27,366 nt of DNA, taken from NCBI GenBank assembly GCA_022865365.1, contig JALHSW010000169.1:1-27366 (forward strand), given 5' to 3'. This document shows positions 7,125 to 15,638 of this stretch, in pieces. This DNA comes from Acidimicrobiia bacterium (GTDB lineage Bacteria > Actinomycetota > Acidimicrobiia > IMCC26256 > PALSA-555). The notes below the pieces were generated by a model that was not told the DNA's origin, did not search any database, and saw only the letters and a program-made list of their open reading frames with translations. Made by a program: the position numbers and the translations under genes. Within the stretch, counting starts at the first letter, position 1. Each line of letters starts with the position of its first letter.

Positions 7125-8339
7125 TCAGCGACCCCGCAGGAACCAGCCCCGCGGGTCCCAGCTCCGCAGCGCGGTGAGCTCCCGTGCCGTCGGCGCTTCG
7201 AGCTCGGCGACGCTCGAGGCCACGGCGAGGTCCCAGCCACAGGCATCACGGGCTGCCGCGATCCGCTCCGCGATCGTGCCGGGGCCGGCCGGGACCGCGG
7301 TGAGCACGAGCTCGCCGTCGGGGTCGAGCTTCTCGAGCGTGCCGAGGTCGGTCACCAGGGCGCGAACGGCACGACCGGGCGAGGTGATGTACCCGCAGTC
7401 CGGGGGCGTGCGCTGGGGCGCCAGGAGGGCGACCACGATGGCCTCGGCGCACACCGACGCGACGTCGTTCCCGCCCCCCGATCCCACCAGGAACGGCCCG
7501 TCGGGAATCAGCGTCGAGTTCACGTTCCCGTGTCGGTCGACCTGTGCGCCCCCGAGGCACGCGAGCGTCGTCGCGCCGGCGCCGCCGACGAGCGCCCCCA
7601 GGACGGTGGTCGCGTCGCCGAGCATCGTCGAGCGCCAGAAGTTGCGGTGGTTGAGGACGAACGGATCAGCGGGAGTCGGGTCGTAGCCCCAGAGCCCGAT
7701 CTCGGCGGTGAGCTGCACGTCGCTCCCTCGGGCCCGAGCGTCGGCGACGGCCAGCCACGCGGTCAGGTTTGCCACGCCGGCACCGGCGAGCACGGCGTCG
7801 GCGTCGAGCGCCAGAACGCGCTCGGTGAGGTGTCGCGCCCCCCACGTGGCCGCGAGCTCCCAGCGGTTCGCCGGGGCCTCGAGGTCGGGAGGGTACGCAG
7901 CCTGGTCGGTGAGCCACGACTCCGGTGCCGCCTTGGCGCGCAGCTCACCCACCCGCTCCGGGCCGAGGCGCTCGAGGTACTCGTCCTGCGAATCCACCTC
8001 GAGCACCCAATGACGGATCCAGTCGTCGAAGGTCGGCTCGGCTTCCGCACCCCCCGCACTCCCTGCGCCCGAAGCGGCGTCGCGCCGAGTCGCCGCGCGC
8101 GCCTCGACCCAGAAGTCGTAGTCCTCGCCGTAGCCGTCGACCGGCAGGGCGCCGGTGAACAAGCCACCGGGATGTGCACCGAGCTCGGCCTCACACACCG
8201 CCAGGACGTGGTGCGTGGGGATCCGCACGAGGTGCGACCACGGACGCAGGTCGTCGACCACGCGCTCCACCGAGACAATCGCGCCTCGACGCGCCGCGAG
8301 TGCGCCCCACACACCCTCCAGCAGCGGTGGATGGATCAC
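7125..8339 (-). CDS. CoA-transferase family protein, C-terminal part (separated by a frameshift)
   Basis: This frame carries the rest of an alpha domain and a complete beta domain of a class I CoA-transferase (PF01144) protein, similar in order to IpdA plus IpdB of steroid-ring degradation. It begins mid-domain with NIVIHPPLLEG and continues IVSVERVVDD, as alpha subunits do after a DGN motif. The beta part carries AEIGLWGYDP, where Glu sits at the position of the catalytic Glu of class I CoA-transferases, and GGAQVDRHGNVN. The residue before NIV should be Gly of DGN, and that motif is split by the frameshift near 8345. A GTG at 8339 overlaps the stop of the N-terminal piece (GTGA), so reinitiation could still produce this part as a separate 404-residue chain. 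An Ala/Gly-rich insert (about ATRRDAASGAGSAGGAEAE) lies between the domains. Confidence 0.75.
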   Translation of the reverse strand: MIHPPLLEGVWGALAARRGAIVSVERVVDDLRPWSHLVRIPTHHVLAVCEAELGAHPGGLFTGALPVDGYGEDYDFWVEARAATRRDAASGAGSAGGAEAEPTFDDWIRHWVLEVDSQDEYLERLGPERVGELRAKAAPESWLTDQAAYPPDLEAPANRWELAATWGARHLTERVLALDADAVLAGAGVANLTAWLAVADARARGSDVQLTAEIGLWGYDPTPADPFVLNHRNFWRSTMLGDATTVLGALVGGAGATTLACLGGAQVDRHGNVNSTLIPDGPFLVGSGGGNDVASVCAEAIVVALLAPQRTPPDCGYITSPGRAVRALVTDLGTLEKLDPDGELVLTAVPAGPGTIAERIAAARDACGWDLAVASSVAELEAPTARELTALRSWDPRGWFLRGR

Positions 8340-8857
8340 GATGTTACATCGCGATCGGCAACCGGCGCGTGGAGCAGCGCGACGTCCGGCACCAGCGGCG
8401 CGAGGAGCCCGACTTCGCCGAACGGTGAGTCGACGCGCGCGTACGCGTCGTTCGCCTCCATCGACGAGCCCGCGATCGACCGGGTGGTGACGGCGGGGAG
8501 GCCGCGCGCTGCGGCTTCGAGGCGCTGCGAGAACGCGAGGAACGACCAATGCTCGACCTCGACCTCGCCCCGCTGGTACGCGCCCGCGAAGATCGGGTTC
8601 GGCGTGAAGTTGGGGAACGTGTCGCCCGAGTACCCGGTGACGACTCGGCGCACCAACCCGCCGCGGAAGAACAGCGTCCCGAGGCTCGAGAGCGACAGCA
8701 TGACCAGCTCGAAGCCCGGGTCACGGCCCCACCACTGGCGAACGACCTCACGCGCGACCGCCGACCAACGGGTGTGCCCGACGACGAGGTGGAGGCTGTC
8801 GCCGGCACGGACGTGCTCGGCGACTGCGTCGCCGAGCGACGCACGCTTGTCGGTCAC
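8336..8857 (-). CDS. CoA-transferase family protein, N-terminal part (ends at a frameshift)
   Basis: N-terminal 173 residues of a CoA-transferase alpha domain (PF01144), ending early. The start is the GTG at 8857, with AGGGG just upstream and 12 bases after the ACAD stop. The recognisable core includes VAEHVRAGDSLHLVVGHTRWS, SLGTLFFRGGLVRRVVTGYSGD and PDVALLHAPVADRD. Family members continue DGN-(V/I) at this point. Here the sequence reads GATGTAACATC and stops, while the +1/-1 shifted frame continues NIVIHPP. Adding one base inside 8344-8347 restores a single protein of about 577 residues, an alpha-beta fusion. The break may be a true mutation, a sequence error, or a split gene kept alive by the GTGA overlap. 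It follows an ACAD, consistent with a role in acyl-CoA catabolism. Confidence 0.75.
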   Translation of the reverse strand: MTDKRASLGDAVAEHVRAGDSLHLVVGHTRWSAVAREVVRQWWGRDPGFELVMLSLSSLGTLFFRGGLVRRVVTGYSGDTFPNFTPNPIFAGAYQRGEVEVEHWSFLAFSQRLEAAARGLPAVTTRSIAGSSMEANDAYARVDSPFGEVGLLAPLVPDVALLHAPVADRDVTS

Positions 8858-8869
8858 CGCACCCCTGCC

Positions 8870-9964
8870 CTAGGCAGGATCGAGCACGAGATCCGCAAGG
8901 CGCTGTCGCTGAAAGCCCTGGTAGCCGAGCATCGCGTCGTTCTGCTTGGCGCGCTTGTAGTAGAAGTGCGCGTCGCAGTCCCACGTGAAGCCGACACCGC
9001 CGTGGATCTGGATGTCCTCGGCGGAGACGAACACCGCGGCTTCGCCGACGAATCCCTTGGCCATGGCCGCGGCGCGCTCGCGCGCCGGATCGTCGACGTC
9101 CGACGTCCACGCGGCGTAGTGGGTACCCACACGCGACAGCTCGAGGCGGTGCAGCATGTCGACGGCCTTGTGGCGAATCGCCTGGAACGATGCGATCGGT
9201 CGATCGAACTGCACGCGCACCTTCGCGTACTCGACCGCGAGCTCGAGGGCCGCGTCACACGCACCGACGAGCTCTGCCGCGAGCATCACCGCGGCATCAT
9301 CGACGATGCGACGCCACGTCGCCGTCTGATCGGTCACGGGCCCGACGGGCTGGGCCGGCGTGTCGGCGAGCACGAGCCGAGCCGCCTTGCGCGTCGGATC
9401 GAGCGTCGGGATCGCCTCGGCGACGGGTGCCTGCATGAGGAACGAGCCGAGCCCCTCCTCCGTACGCGCCACGACGATCACCCAGTCGGCGGTGTGCCCG
9501 TCGAGCACGAGGAGCTTCACTCCGTTGAGCACCCAGGTGGCACCCTTGCGCCGAGCCCGGGTGCGAACACGGTCGACCGGGTCGCCATGACCCTGCTCCT
9601 CGAGCGCGACGGTGCCCCGGAGGGTTCCGGATGCCAGCGGCCCGAGCAGGTCGTCGGCCCCGAGGTAGCGCGCCGCGAGCGTCGCGAGGACCGCCGAGGA
9701 GAAGAACGGGCCCGGGAACGGGAGCCGGCCCATCTCTTCCATGACGACGGCCATGTCGACGAGCCCGAGCCCCAGACCGCCCTGGGCCTCGGGGACCAGC
9801 AGGCCCGGCCAGCCGACGCCGGCGATCTTGCTCCACAGCTCGTCGGTGAAGCCCCGCTCGTCGTCGGCCATCGCCCGGACGTACGCGTCGGGCGCCTCGT
9901 TGGCGAGGAAGGCCCGCACCGCGTCCCGCAGGGCGTCCTGGTCGTCGGAGAAGGTGAAGTCCAT
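8870..9964 (-). CDS. Acyl-CoA dehydrogenase, small FadE-type subunit
   Basis: Flavoenzyme-family protein of 364 residues that fits the shorter partner subunits of actinobacterial heteromeric FadE enzymes (ChsE-like). The N-terminal helical domain begins MDFTFSDDQDALRDAVRAFL. The usual FAD/substrate motif TEPxxGSD in the middle domain is missing (VALEEQGHGDPVDRV instead), a common trait of these subunits. RVQFDRPIASFQAIRHK (about 260-276) keeps the FAD-contacting Arg and Gln. GGVGFTWD places Asp329 where MCAD-type enzymes have the catalytic Glu. It probably needs a partner subunit such as the ACAD at 10830-12038 or one elsewhere. It is first in an operon with the CoA-transferase and is preceded by a palindromic operator at 10039-10061. 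Confidence 0.9.
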   Translation of the reverse strand: MDFTFSDDQDALRDAVRAFLANEAPDAYVRAMADDERGFTDELWSKIAGVGWPGLLVPEAQGGLGLGLVDMAVVMEEMGRLPFPGPFFSSAVLATLAARYLGADDLLGPLASGTLRGTVALEEQGHGDPVDRVRTRARRKGATWVLNGVKLLVLDGHTADWVIVVARTEEGLGSFLMQAPVAEAIPTLDPTRKAARLVLADTPAQPVGPVTDQTATWRRIVDDAAVMLAAELVGACDAALELAVEYAKVRVQFDRPIASFQAIRHKAVDMLHRLELSRVGTHYAAWTSDVDDPARERAAAMAKGFVGEAAVFVSAEDIQIHGGVGFTWDCDAHFYYKRAKQNDAMLGYQGFQRQRLADLVLDPA

Positions 9965-10038
9965 CCGATCTGCGCTGCTCCCGCTCCGTCGTCGCCGCGG
10001 CTACCCCGCTTCCACCCCGCTGGTGGGGGCTCACGAAA

Positions 10039-10061
10039 CCTGACACGCACGTTAGTCAAGG
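10039..10061. promoter_or_regulatory. Palindromic operator overlapping the ACAD promoter (shared motif, site A)
   Basis: CCTGAC (10039-10044) and GTCAAGG (10055-10061) form an inverted repeat. With N6 spacing it also reads CTGAC-N6-GTTAG. On the minus strand it reads TGACTA, a variable stretch, then GTCAGGTTTC, the same two blocks as at 17711-17728. A TAACGT -10-like box (10049-10054, minus) lies inside it, about 85 bases before the ACAD start. A TetR-type repressor is the likely binder, but no such gene is in the window. Confidence 0.55.
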
Positions 10062-10165
10062 GCCCGCGCGGCTCGCTATCGTGCGGCTTCTGCGATGACC
10101 TTCTCCGCGACGAGATCGACCCCTCGGCGGCTGGCACCGACCAAAGTGCCCCGCCGCGCCCGCCC

Positions 10166-10171
10166 TAACCT
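10166..10171 (+). promoter_or_regulatory. Candidate -10 box, leaderless promoter
   Basis: TAACCT ends 7 bases before the GTG at 10179, the spacing expected when transcription starts on the start codon. This decides the start of the membrane-anchored gene over the ATG at 10095. No clear -35 is seen. Confidence 0.4.
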
Positions 10172-10178
10172 GGGCTCC

Positions 10179-10811
10179 GTGGCGGCTCCTCCGCGCTCGC
10201 GGCCTCCCGACCCTGCGCGGCGCCTGCCGCCGACCTCGCTCCGTCCGGGCGCGCCCGAACCCCAGGTGCCGTACGGGGCACCGCGGCCGCAGACGCTCGG
10301 CGGTGGGCCCCGACCCCAGCCGAGGCCTCGTCACCATTCTCCGGCTCGCGGTGCGCCGCTTCCGCGGGTCCTGCTCGCCGGCGTGCTCGTGCTCGCGACC
10401 CTCGCCGGTGGCTACTGGTTCCTGCTCCGGGGCGACGGCGGACCTTCCGGCGCGTTCCCCCAGGCCGAGCAACGCATCACCGCCGCGGCGCGTGCGGTGA
10501 CCGAGAGCGCGACGGCGGTCCAGCGATACCTGGAGCTCGAATCGTTCGCCGTCGCGATCGATCAACAGCTCGTCGTGATCCGGGCCGAGACCGAGAAGCT
10601 GCGCAAGGTCGAACAGGACTCCGACGGTGACGCCGCGGTCATCGCCGGGGACGCGGTCGACGCCGCGACCCGCATCGCCACCTCCAGCGTCTCGTTCCGC
10701 GACGCCATCGCCGGATCAGGTGATCTCGCCGACGCCGACGCGGCCCGCCTCGACATCGAGGCATCGATCACGAAGCTCGAGCAGCAGCTACGCGCCTGGA
10801 AGAAGCTCTAG
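10179..10811 (+). CDS. Pro-rich, single-pass membrane protein with coiled-coil exterior, function unknown
   Basis: I do not recognise this protein. It has about 210 residues from the GTG at 10179, and a longer version from the ATG at 10095 is possible. Visible parts are a cytoplasmic Pro/Arg/Gly-rich tail (about 1-60), one membrane helix (VLLAGVLVLATLAGGYWFLL, about 64-83), then an acidic Ala-rich helical region with heptad-like spacing (FPQAEQRITAAARAVTESATAV, LRKVEQDSDGDAA, ITKLEQQLRAWKKL) predicted outside the cell. It could be an envelope or cell-wall-associated protein. It lies 18 bases upstream of an ACAD gene on the same strand and probably shares its transcript, though nothing visible links it to fatty-acid metabolism. 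The start rests on the TAACCT box and on noise-like composition upstream. Confidence 0.7.
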   Translation: MAAPPRSRPPDPARRLPPTSLRPGAPEPQVPYGAPRPQTLGGGPRPQPRPRHHSPARGAPLPRVLLAGVLVLATLAGGYWFLLRGDGGPSGAFPQAEQRITAAARAVTESATAVQRYLELESFAVAIDQQLVVIRAETEKLRKVEQDSDGDAAVIAGDAVDAATRIATSSVSFRDAIAGSGDLADADAARLDIEASITKLEQQLRAWKKL

Positions 10812-10829
10812 GAAGAGAGCAGCGAACAG

Positions 10830-12038
10830 ATGGACTTCGCCCACACGCCAGAGGATGAAGCTTTCCGCGACGAGCTGCGGACCTGGCTCGACATCAGCCT
10901 GCCCAAGTTCCTTGCCGACTGGGGCGGCGACGAAGACCCGGGTGGTGGTCGTCAGGCTGGCATCGCGCGCAGCCAAGAGCGACGCAAGGACTGGCAGCGG
11001 CGTCTCGACGAGGGCCGGTGGGCGGCGATCAACTGGCCCAAGGAGTGGCACGGCCGCGAGGCCACGCCCGTCCAGAACGTCATCTACTCCGAGGAGATGG
11101 CCCGGGTGCGCGCCCCCGGCATCTTCAACGCGAACGGGCTCTGGCAGATCGGCCCGATGATCATCACGTGGGGGACCGAGGAGCAGCAGCAGCACTGGCT
11201 GCCGGGAATCCTCTCGGCCGAGGAGCACTGGTGTCAGGGCTTCAGCGAGCCTCAGGCCGGCTCGGACCTGGCGAACCTGCGCACCACCGCGATCCTCGAT
11301 GGCGACGAGTACATCGTGAACGGGCAGAAGATCTGGATCTCCACCGCGCACCTCGCGAGGTGGGGCCTCTTCCTCCTTCGCACCGATCCAGGTGCGATCG
11401 AGCGCGGGGCGAAGCACGAGGGCATCACCGCGTTCATCATCGACATGGAGACGCCCGGCATCGAGTGCCGACCAATCCGTGACATCGTCGGTGACGAGAT
11501 GTTCAACGAGGTGTGGTTCACCGACGCGCGGATCCCGGTGGGGCACCGTCTCGGCGAGGAAGGCCAGGGCTGGCAGGTCGCCATGGGCACGCTCGGACGC
11601 GAACGCGTCGGGACGGCCGGCTTGGCGATCACGATGGCGGCCGACCTGCGGGCGATGATCTCGGCGGCGCGTGCCGTCAACCCGGACGCGCTCGAGGACC
11701 CGGAGATCCGCGAGCGGATCGCGCGGGCCTACACCGACATCGAGTTCACGAAGCTCCTGAACTACCGCGCCCTCACCAAGATCATCAAGGGCCAGAAGAA
11801 CTGGCCCGAGGTGCCGCTCGCGAAGCTGCAGTGGAGTCACCTCGCCCAGACGCTCGCCGAGCTCGCCGTCGACCTGCTCGGACCGAATGGGTTGCTCGCG
11901 AAGGGCGGGCCGGACGCGATCGACGGCGGGAGCTGGACGCGTCTGTACAGCTTCCAGCGCTACACATCGATCGGCGCGGGTGCGACCGAGGTGCAGAAGA
12001 ACATCATCGCCGACCGCGCCCTCCTCCCCCGCACCTGA
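10830..12038 (+). CDS. Acyl-CoA dehydrogenase, large FadE-type subunit
   Basis: Full-length ACAD of 402 residues that introduces the alpha-beta double bond in an acyl-CoA and passes electrons to ETF. The N-terminal helical domain (MDFAHTPEDEAFRDELRTWL) has the Trp-rich segment WAAINWPKEWHGR seen in actinobacterial FadE enzymes. The FAD motif QGFSEPQAGSDLANLRT is intact. TLGRERVGTAG provides a Glu at the helix-G position used as catalytic base by isovaleryl-CoA-type dehydrogenases. The C-terminal FAD segment YTSIGAGATEVQKNIIADRALLPR is typical. A weak AGGAAGAGAG ribosome site precedes the ATG. It may act alone or pair with the small subunit encoded divergently at 8870-9964. The acyl substrate cannot be told. 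It converges on ackA with a 36-base gap that holds no hairpin. Confidence 0.94.
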   Translation: MDFAHTPEDEAFRDELRTWLDISLPKFLADWGGDEDPGGGRQAGIARSQERRKDWQRRLDEGRWAAINWPKEWHGREATPVQNVIYSEEMARVRAPGIFNANGLWQIGPMIITWGTEEQQQHWLPGILSAEEHWCQGFSEPQAGSDLANLRTTAILDGDEYIVNGQKIWISTAHLARWGLFLLRTDPGAIERGAKHEGITAFIIDMETPGIECRPIRDIVGDEMFNEVWFTDARIPVGHRLGEEGQGWQVAMGTLGRERVGTAGLAITMAADLRAMISAARAVNPDALEDPEIRERIARAYTDIEFTKLLNYRALTKIIKGQKNWPEVPLAKLQWSHLAQTLAELAVDLLGPNGLLAKGGPDAIDGGSWTRLYSFQRYTSIGAGATEVQKNIIADRALLPRT

Positions 12039-12074
12039 CCCCAAGGACCCGGTGCGCGAGCTCACGCAGTTCGA

Positions 12075-13250
12075 CTAGCCCGCAGCCCTCGCCAGCACCG
12101 CCCGAACGTGGCGCGCGATGACGACGTCCTCGTCGGTCCGCACGACGCGCACGGTCACCGGCGAGTCGTCGACGCTGATGATCGCCTCGTGTGCGGCATT
12201 GCGGTCACGGTCGATCCGGATACCGAGATGTCCCAGGCCTTCGCACGCTTCTGCCCGCACGGGCGCCGCCCGCTCACCGATCCCCCCTGCGAAGACCACG
12301 CTGTCGAGTCCGCCGAGCAACGCTGCGTACGCACCGATCTGCATGCGGACGCGCGTCACGAACACTTCGACGGCCAATCCGGCTACCGCGTCGCCGGCCG
12401 TACGAGCGGTCAGAAGCTCACGCATGTCGCTCGTGGAACCGGAGAGTCCACGCAGCCCTGACTCGCGATCGAGCAGACGCTCCAGGCCGTCGGCGTCGAG
12501 TTCGCGCGCTCGGAGGAGGTGAACGAGAGCACCGGGATCGAGATCGCCGCTGCGTGTCCCCATCGGCAGCCCACCCGTGGGGGTCATCCCCATGGTGGTG
12601 TCGACCGACTGGCCGTCGCGGACGGCCACCATGCTCGCCCCGCTCCCGAGATGCGCGAGAACCGCTCGACCGAGCACCTCGGCCCCTACCGACCCGACCA
12701 GGTACTCGTACGACAGCCCGTGGAAGCCGTACCTCCGCATGCCGATGCCGGCGAGCTCGCGCGGCAGCGCAAGTCGCCACGCGGCTTCGGGCATCGTCCG
12801 GTGGAACGCGGTGTCGAAGCACGCGACCTGCGGCACCGAAGGGCGCGACGTCTTGACCGCGTCGATCGCTGCGAGCGCGGCCGGCAGGTGCAGCGGGGCG
12901 AAGGGCTCGGCGGCACGGAGCTGCTCGAGCACCTCGGGGGTGACGAGTACCGGTTCGTACAGGTGCGGTCCCCCGTGCACGACGCGGTGCCCGACCGCGT
13001 CGGGCTCACCGGCGTCGGCGATCAGCCGGTCGAGGACCTGCGCCACCGCGCCGGCCGCGCCGGCCGCGGCGTCGAGGTGGTCGACGGTCGCCTCGGCGAC
13101 ACGAGTCTCCTGGCGGCCGTCAATACGCCCGTCGAGGCGCCCGTCGAGGCGCCCGTCGAGGCGGTAGACCGCGCCCTTCACCGACGACGACCCGCAGTTC
13201 AGGCAGCACACCAGCAGCGTTCCGGAAGGGCGGTCGCCCTCCGCGCTCAC
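12075..13250 (-). CDS. ackA: Acetate kinase
   Basis: Converts acetyl phosphate and ADP to acetate and ATP in the cytoplasm. At 391 residues it has near-normal length. The N-terminal LNCGSSSVK supplies the phosphate-site Asn. HRVVHGG (substrate Arg), FDTAFH (catalytic Asp), YGFHGLSYEY (His), AHLGSG, MGTRSGDLDP (Arg), VFAGGIGE and the closing TDEDVVIARH (metal Glu) are all present, so it should be active. A short insert of LDGR repeats (about residues 31-46) follows the first strand and comes from a 12-bp tandem repeat in the DNA. Its GTG start overlaps the phosphoketolase stop by 4 bases (GTGA), tying the two enzymes together: phosphoketolase makes acetyl phosphate and this enzyme harvests it. 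It is the last gene of the four-gene operon. Confidence 0.96.
   Translation of the reverse strand: MSAEGDRPSGTLLVCCLNCGSSSVKGAVYRLDGRLDGRLDGRIDGRQETRVAEATVDHLDAAAGAAGAVAQVLDRLIADAGEPDAVGHRVVHGGPHLYEPVLVTPEVLEQLRAAEPFAPLHLPAALAAIDAVKTSRPSVPQVACFDTAFHRTMPEAAWRLALPRELAGIGMRRYGFHGLSYEYLVGSVGAEVLGRAVLAHLGSGASMVAVRDGQSVDTTMGMTPTGGLPMGTRSGDLDPGALVHLLRARELDADGLERLLDRESGLRGLSGSTSDMRELLTARTAGDAVAGLAVEVFVTRVRMQIGAYAALLGGLDSVVFAGGIGERAAPVRAEACEGLGHLGIRIDRDRNAAHEAIISVDDSPVTVRVVRTDEDVVIARHVRAVLARAAG
13114..13161. repeat. 12-bp in-frame tandem repeat in ackA
   Basis: Three exact copies of CGCCCGTCGAGG (13126-13161) follow one degenerate copy (13114-13125). In ackA they encode RLDG units and a final IDGR. 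The unit is a multiple of three, so copy-number change would keep the frame. Slippage is the simplest origin. Confidence 0.85.
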
Positions 13251-15622
13251 GACCCCGACCAGCGCCAGTCGCGAACCTCGGGCATGTCCTCGAAGCGCTC
13301 GACGATGTAGCCACGATGACGCTTGAGCATCTCGTTGCAGTGTGTGATGAGTGACTCACCGCTCGGCGGGACGTTGCTCGCCCTTCGAAGCGCCTCGAGC
13401 ACGAGGTGGAACCGGCTCATGCCGTTGCGCACCACCATGTCGAAGGGCGTCGTCGTCGTGCCCTCCTCTTCGTACCCACGCACGTGGAACCTCCCCGGGC
13501 GCGGACGCCCGTGGATCGCGTGGTGCACCGCGCTCGGGTATCCGTGGAACGCGAGCACCACGTCGCGCTCCGCCGTGAACAGCTCGAGGAACCGACCTTC
13601 ATCCATCCCGTGCGGGTGATTTGCAGGGGTGAACAGCGCCATCAGGTCGACCACGTTCACGACGCGGAAGACCAGCTCGGGCACGTGCTCGCGCAACATG
13701 TCGGCCGCCGCCAGCAGCTCCAGCGTCGGGATGTCCCCCGCGGACGCCAGGACGACGTCGGGCTCGGCTTGATCGCCGTGCACCGACCCCGCCCAGTGCC
13801 AAACGGATGCACCGGCGGCGCAGTGCTGACGCGCCGCATCCATGTCGAGCCATTGTGGTTGGGGCTGCTTGTCGATCACGATGAGGTTGACGTTGTCGCG
13901 GCTGCGAAGGCAGTGGTCGGCCACCGACAGCAGACAGTTCGCGTCGGGCGGCAGGTACACGCGCGCGACATTGCCCCGCTTGGTGAGCACGGTGTCGATG
14001 AGTCCCGGGCCTTGATGACTGAACCCGTTGTGGTCGTTGCGCCAGCAGGTCGACGTGAGCAGCACGTTCAGCGACGCGATCGGCTCACGCCAGGTGAGGT
14101 CGGCCGAGGCCTCGAGCCACTTCGTGTGCTGCACGAGCATGGAGGCCGACACCATCGCGAACGCCTCGTAGGTCGCGAACAGCCCGTGGCGTCCGGTGAG
14201 GAGGTAGCCCTCCAGCCAGCCCTCACAGTTGTGCTCGCTGAGGATCTCCATGACTCGCCCGTCGGGCGACACATGATCGTCGGTGGCGAGCAGCGGGGCG
14301 ACCAGGCAACGATCCTCGACCTCGAAGACGGGGGTCAGGCGGTTCGACGTGGTCTCGTCGGGGCAGAACAAACGGAAGTTCGCCGCCTCCGCGTTGCGTA
14401 CGAAGATGTCGCGCAGCACCTCGCCGAGGTAGCTCGTCGACTCCAGCTGCTGCTCGCCGGGGCGCTGGACGTCGACCGCGTAGTCGGTGAAGTCGGGCAG
14501 GTCGAGAGGCCGCAGCACCCGACCACCGTTGGCGTGCGGGTTCGCTCCCATACGGCGGTCACCGGTCGGCGCCAGGTCGGTGAGGGCGGCGACCGGCTGC
14601 CCCTCGGCATCGAACAGCTCCTCCGGGCGGTACGACCGCATCCACTCCTCGAGCATCTGCAGCTGGGCCGCGTCGTCGCGTGGGTGCGGCAGCGGCACCT
14701 GATGCGCGCGCCAGGTGCCCTCGACCGGGAGCCCGTCGACCTCCTTCGGGCCAGTCCAACCCTTGGGTGTGCGCAACACGAGCGCCGGCCAACGCGGGCG
14801 CTCACCGAACCCGCGGGCCCGCGCGCCTTCCTGGATCACGCGAATGTCGTCGAAGCATCGGTCGAGCGTCACGGCCAGCTCGCGATGCACCGCATGCGGA
14901 TCGTCACCTTCGACGAAATGCACGTCGTACCCGTGCCCACCGATCATCGACGCGATTGCTTCGTCCCGCGTCCGGCCGAGCACGGTCGGACCCGAGATCT
15001 TGTATCCGTTGAGGTGCAGGATCGGAAGGACAGCTCCGTCGCGCTCGGGGTTGAGGAAGTTGATGCCCTGCCACGAGCCCGACAGCGGCCCGGTCTCGGC
15101 CTCGCCATCACCGATCACACAGGCGACGATGAGATCCGGGTTGTCGAACGCTGCGCCGAAGGCGTGCACGAGCGCGTAGCCGAGCTCGCCGCCTTCGTGG
15201 ATCGATCCCGGGGTCGGCACACTCACATGGCTCGGCACACCGCCCGGCGTCGAGAACTGCCGGAACAGGTGGCGCATGCCGGGGGCGTCGCGCGAGACGT
15301 CGGGATACACCTCGGAGTACGTGCCCTCGAGCCAGTCGTTGGCGAGGATCGCAGGGCCGCCGTGACCCGGGCCGGTGACGTAGACGATGTTCGCGTCGCG
15401 CTCCCGAATCACGCGGTTGAGGTGCGCGTACACCAGGCTCAAGCCCGGCGACGTGCCCCAATGGCCGAGCAGTCGCGGCTTGATGTGCTCGGGCGACAAC
15501 GGCTCACGCAGCAACGCGTTGTCGAGCAGGTAGATCTGGCCGACCGTGAGATAGTTCGCGGCACGCCAGTAGGCGTCGATCGCATCGAGCTCTGCGTCGT
15601 TCACTCCGGCTGTGGTGCCCAC
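13247..15622 (-). CDS. xfp: Xylulose-5-phosphate/fructose-6-phosphate phosphoketolase
   Basis: Thiamine-diphosphate enzyme that splits xylulose 5-phosphate or fructose 6-phosphate with phosphate to acetyl phosphate plus a shorter sugar phosphate. The GTG at 15622 gives 791 residues, matching the family (about 790-820). The N-terminus IDAYWRAANYLTVGQIYL is classic, and frame open further upstream overlaps the epimerase gene and is noise. Signature segments are LLGHWGTSPGL (51-61), TGPGHGGPA (83-91), STPGGVPSHVSVPTPGSIHEGGELGYAL split across 124-151, and the cofactor motif GDGEAETGPLSG (171-182). The middle domain has WRNDHNGFSHQGPG, and the C-terminus has the lid-type HGRPRPGRFHVRGYEEEG. It lies 16 bases after the epimerase stop and overlaps ackA by 4 bases. 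Together these genes form a phosphoketolase-acetate kinase route. Confidence 0.97.
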   Translation of the reverse strand: MGTTAGVNDAELDAIDAYWRAANYLTVGQIYLLDNALLREPLSPEHIKPRLLGHWGTSPGLSLVYAHLNRVIRERDANIVYVTGPGHGGPAILANDWLEGTYSEVYPDVSRDAPGMRHLFRQFSTPGGVPSHVSVPTPGSIHEGGELGYALVHAFGAAFDNPDLIVACVIGDGEAETGPLSGSWQGINFLNPERDGAVLPILHLNGYKISGPTVLGRTRDEAIASMIGGHGYDVHFVEGDDPHAVHRELAVTLDRCFDDIRVIQEGARARGFGERPRWPALVLRTPKGWTGPKEVDGLPVEGTWRAHQVPLPHPRDDAAQLQMLEEWMRSYRPEELFDAEGQPVAALTDLAPTGDRRMGANPHANGGRVLRPLDLPDFTDYAVDVQRPGEQQLESTSYLGEVLRDIFVRNAEAANFRLFCPDETTSNRLTPVFEVEDRCLVAPLLATDDHVSPDGRVMEILSEHNCEGWLEGYLLTGRHGLFATYEAFAMVSASMLVQHTKWLEASADLTWREPIASLNVLLTSTCWRNDHNGFSHQGPGLIDTVLTKRGNVARVYLPPDANCLLSVADHCLRSRDNVNLIVIDKQPQPQWLDMDAARQHCAAGASVWHWAGSVHGDQAEPDVVLASAGDIPTLELLAAADMLREHVPELVFRVVNVVDLMALFTPANHPHGMDEGRFLELFTAERDVVLAFHGYPSAVHHAIHGRPRPGRFHVRGYEEEGTTTTPFDMVVRNGMSRFHLVLEALRRASNVPPSGESLITHCNEMLKRHRGYIVERFEDMPEVRDWRWSGS

Positions 15623-15638
15623 CAGGCCGTCAGGGTAC

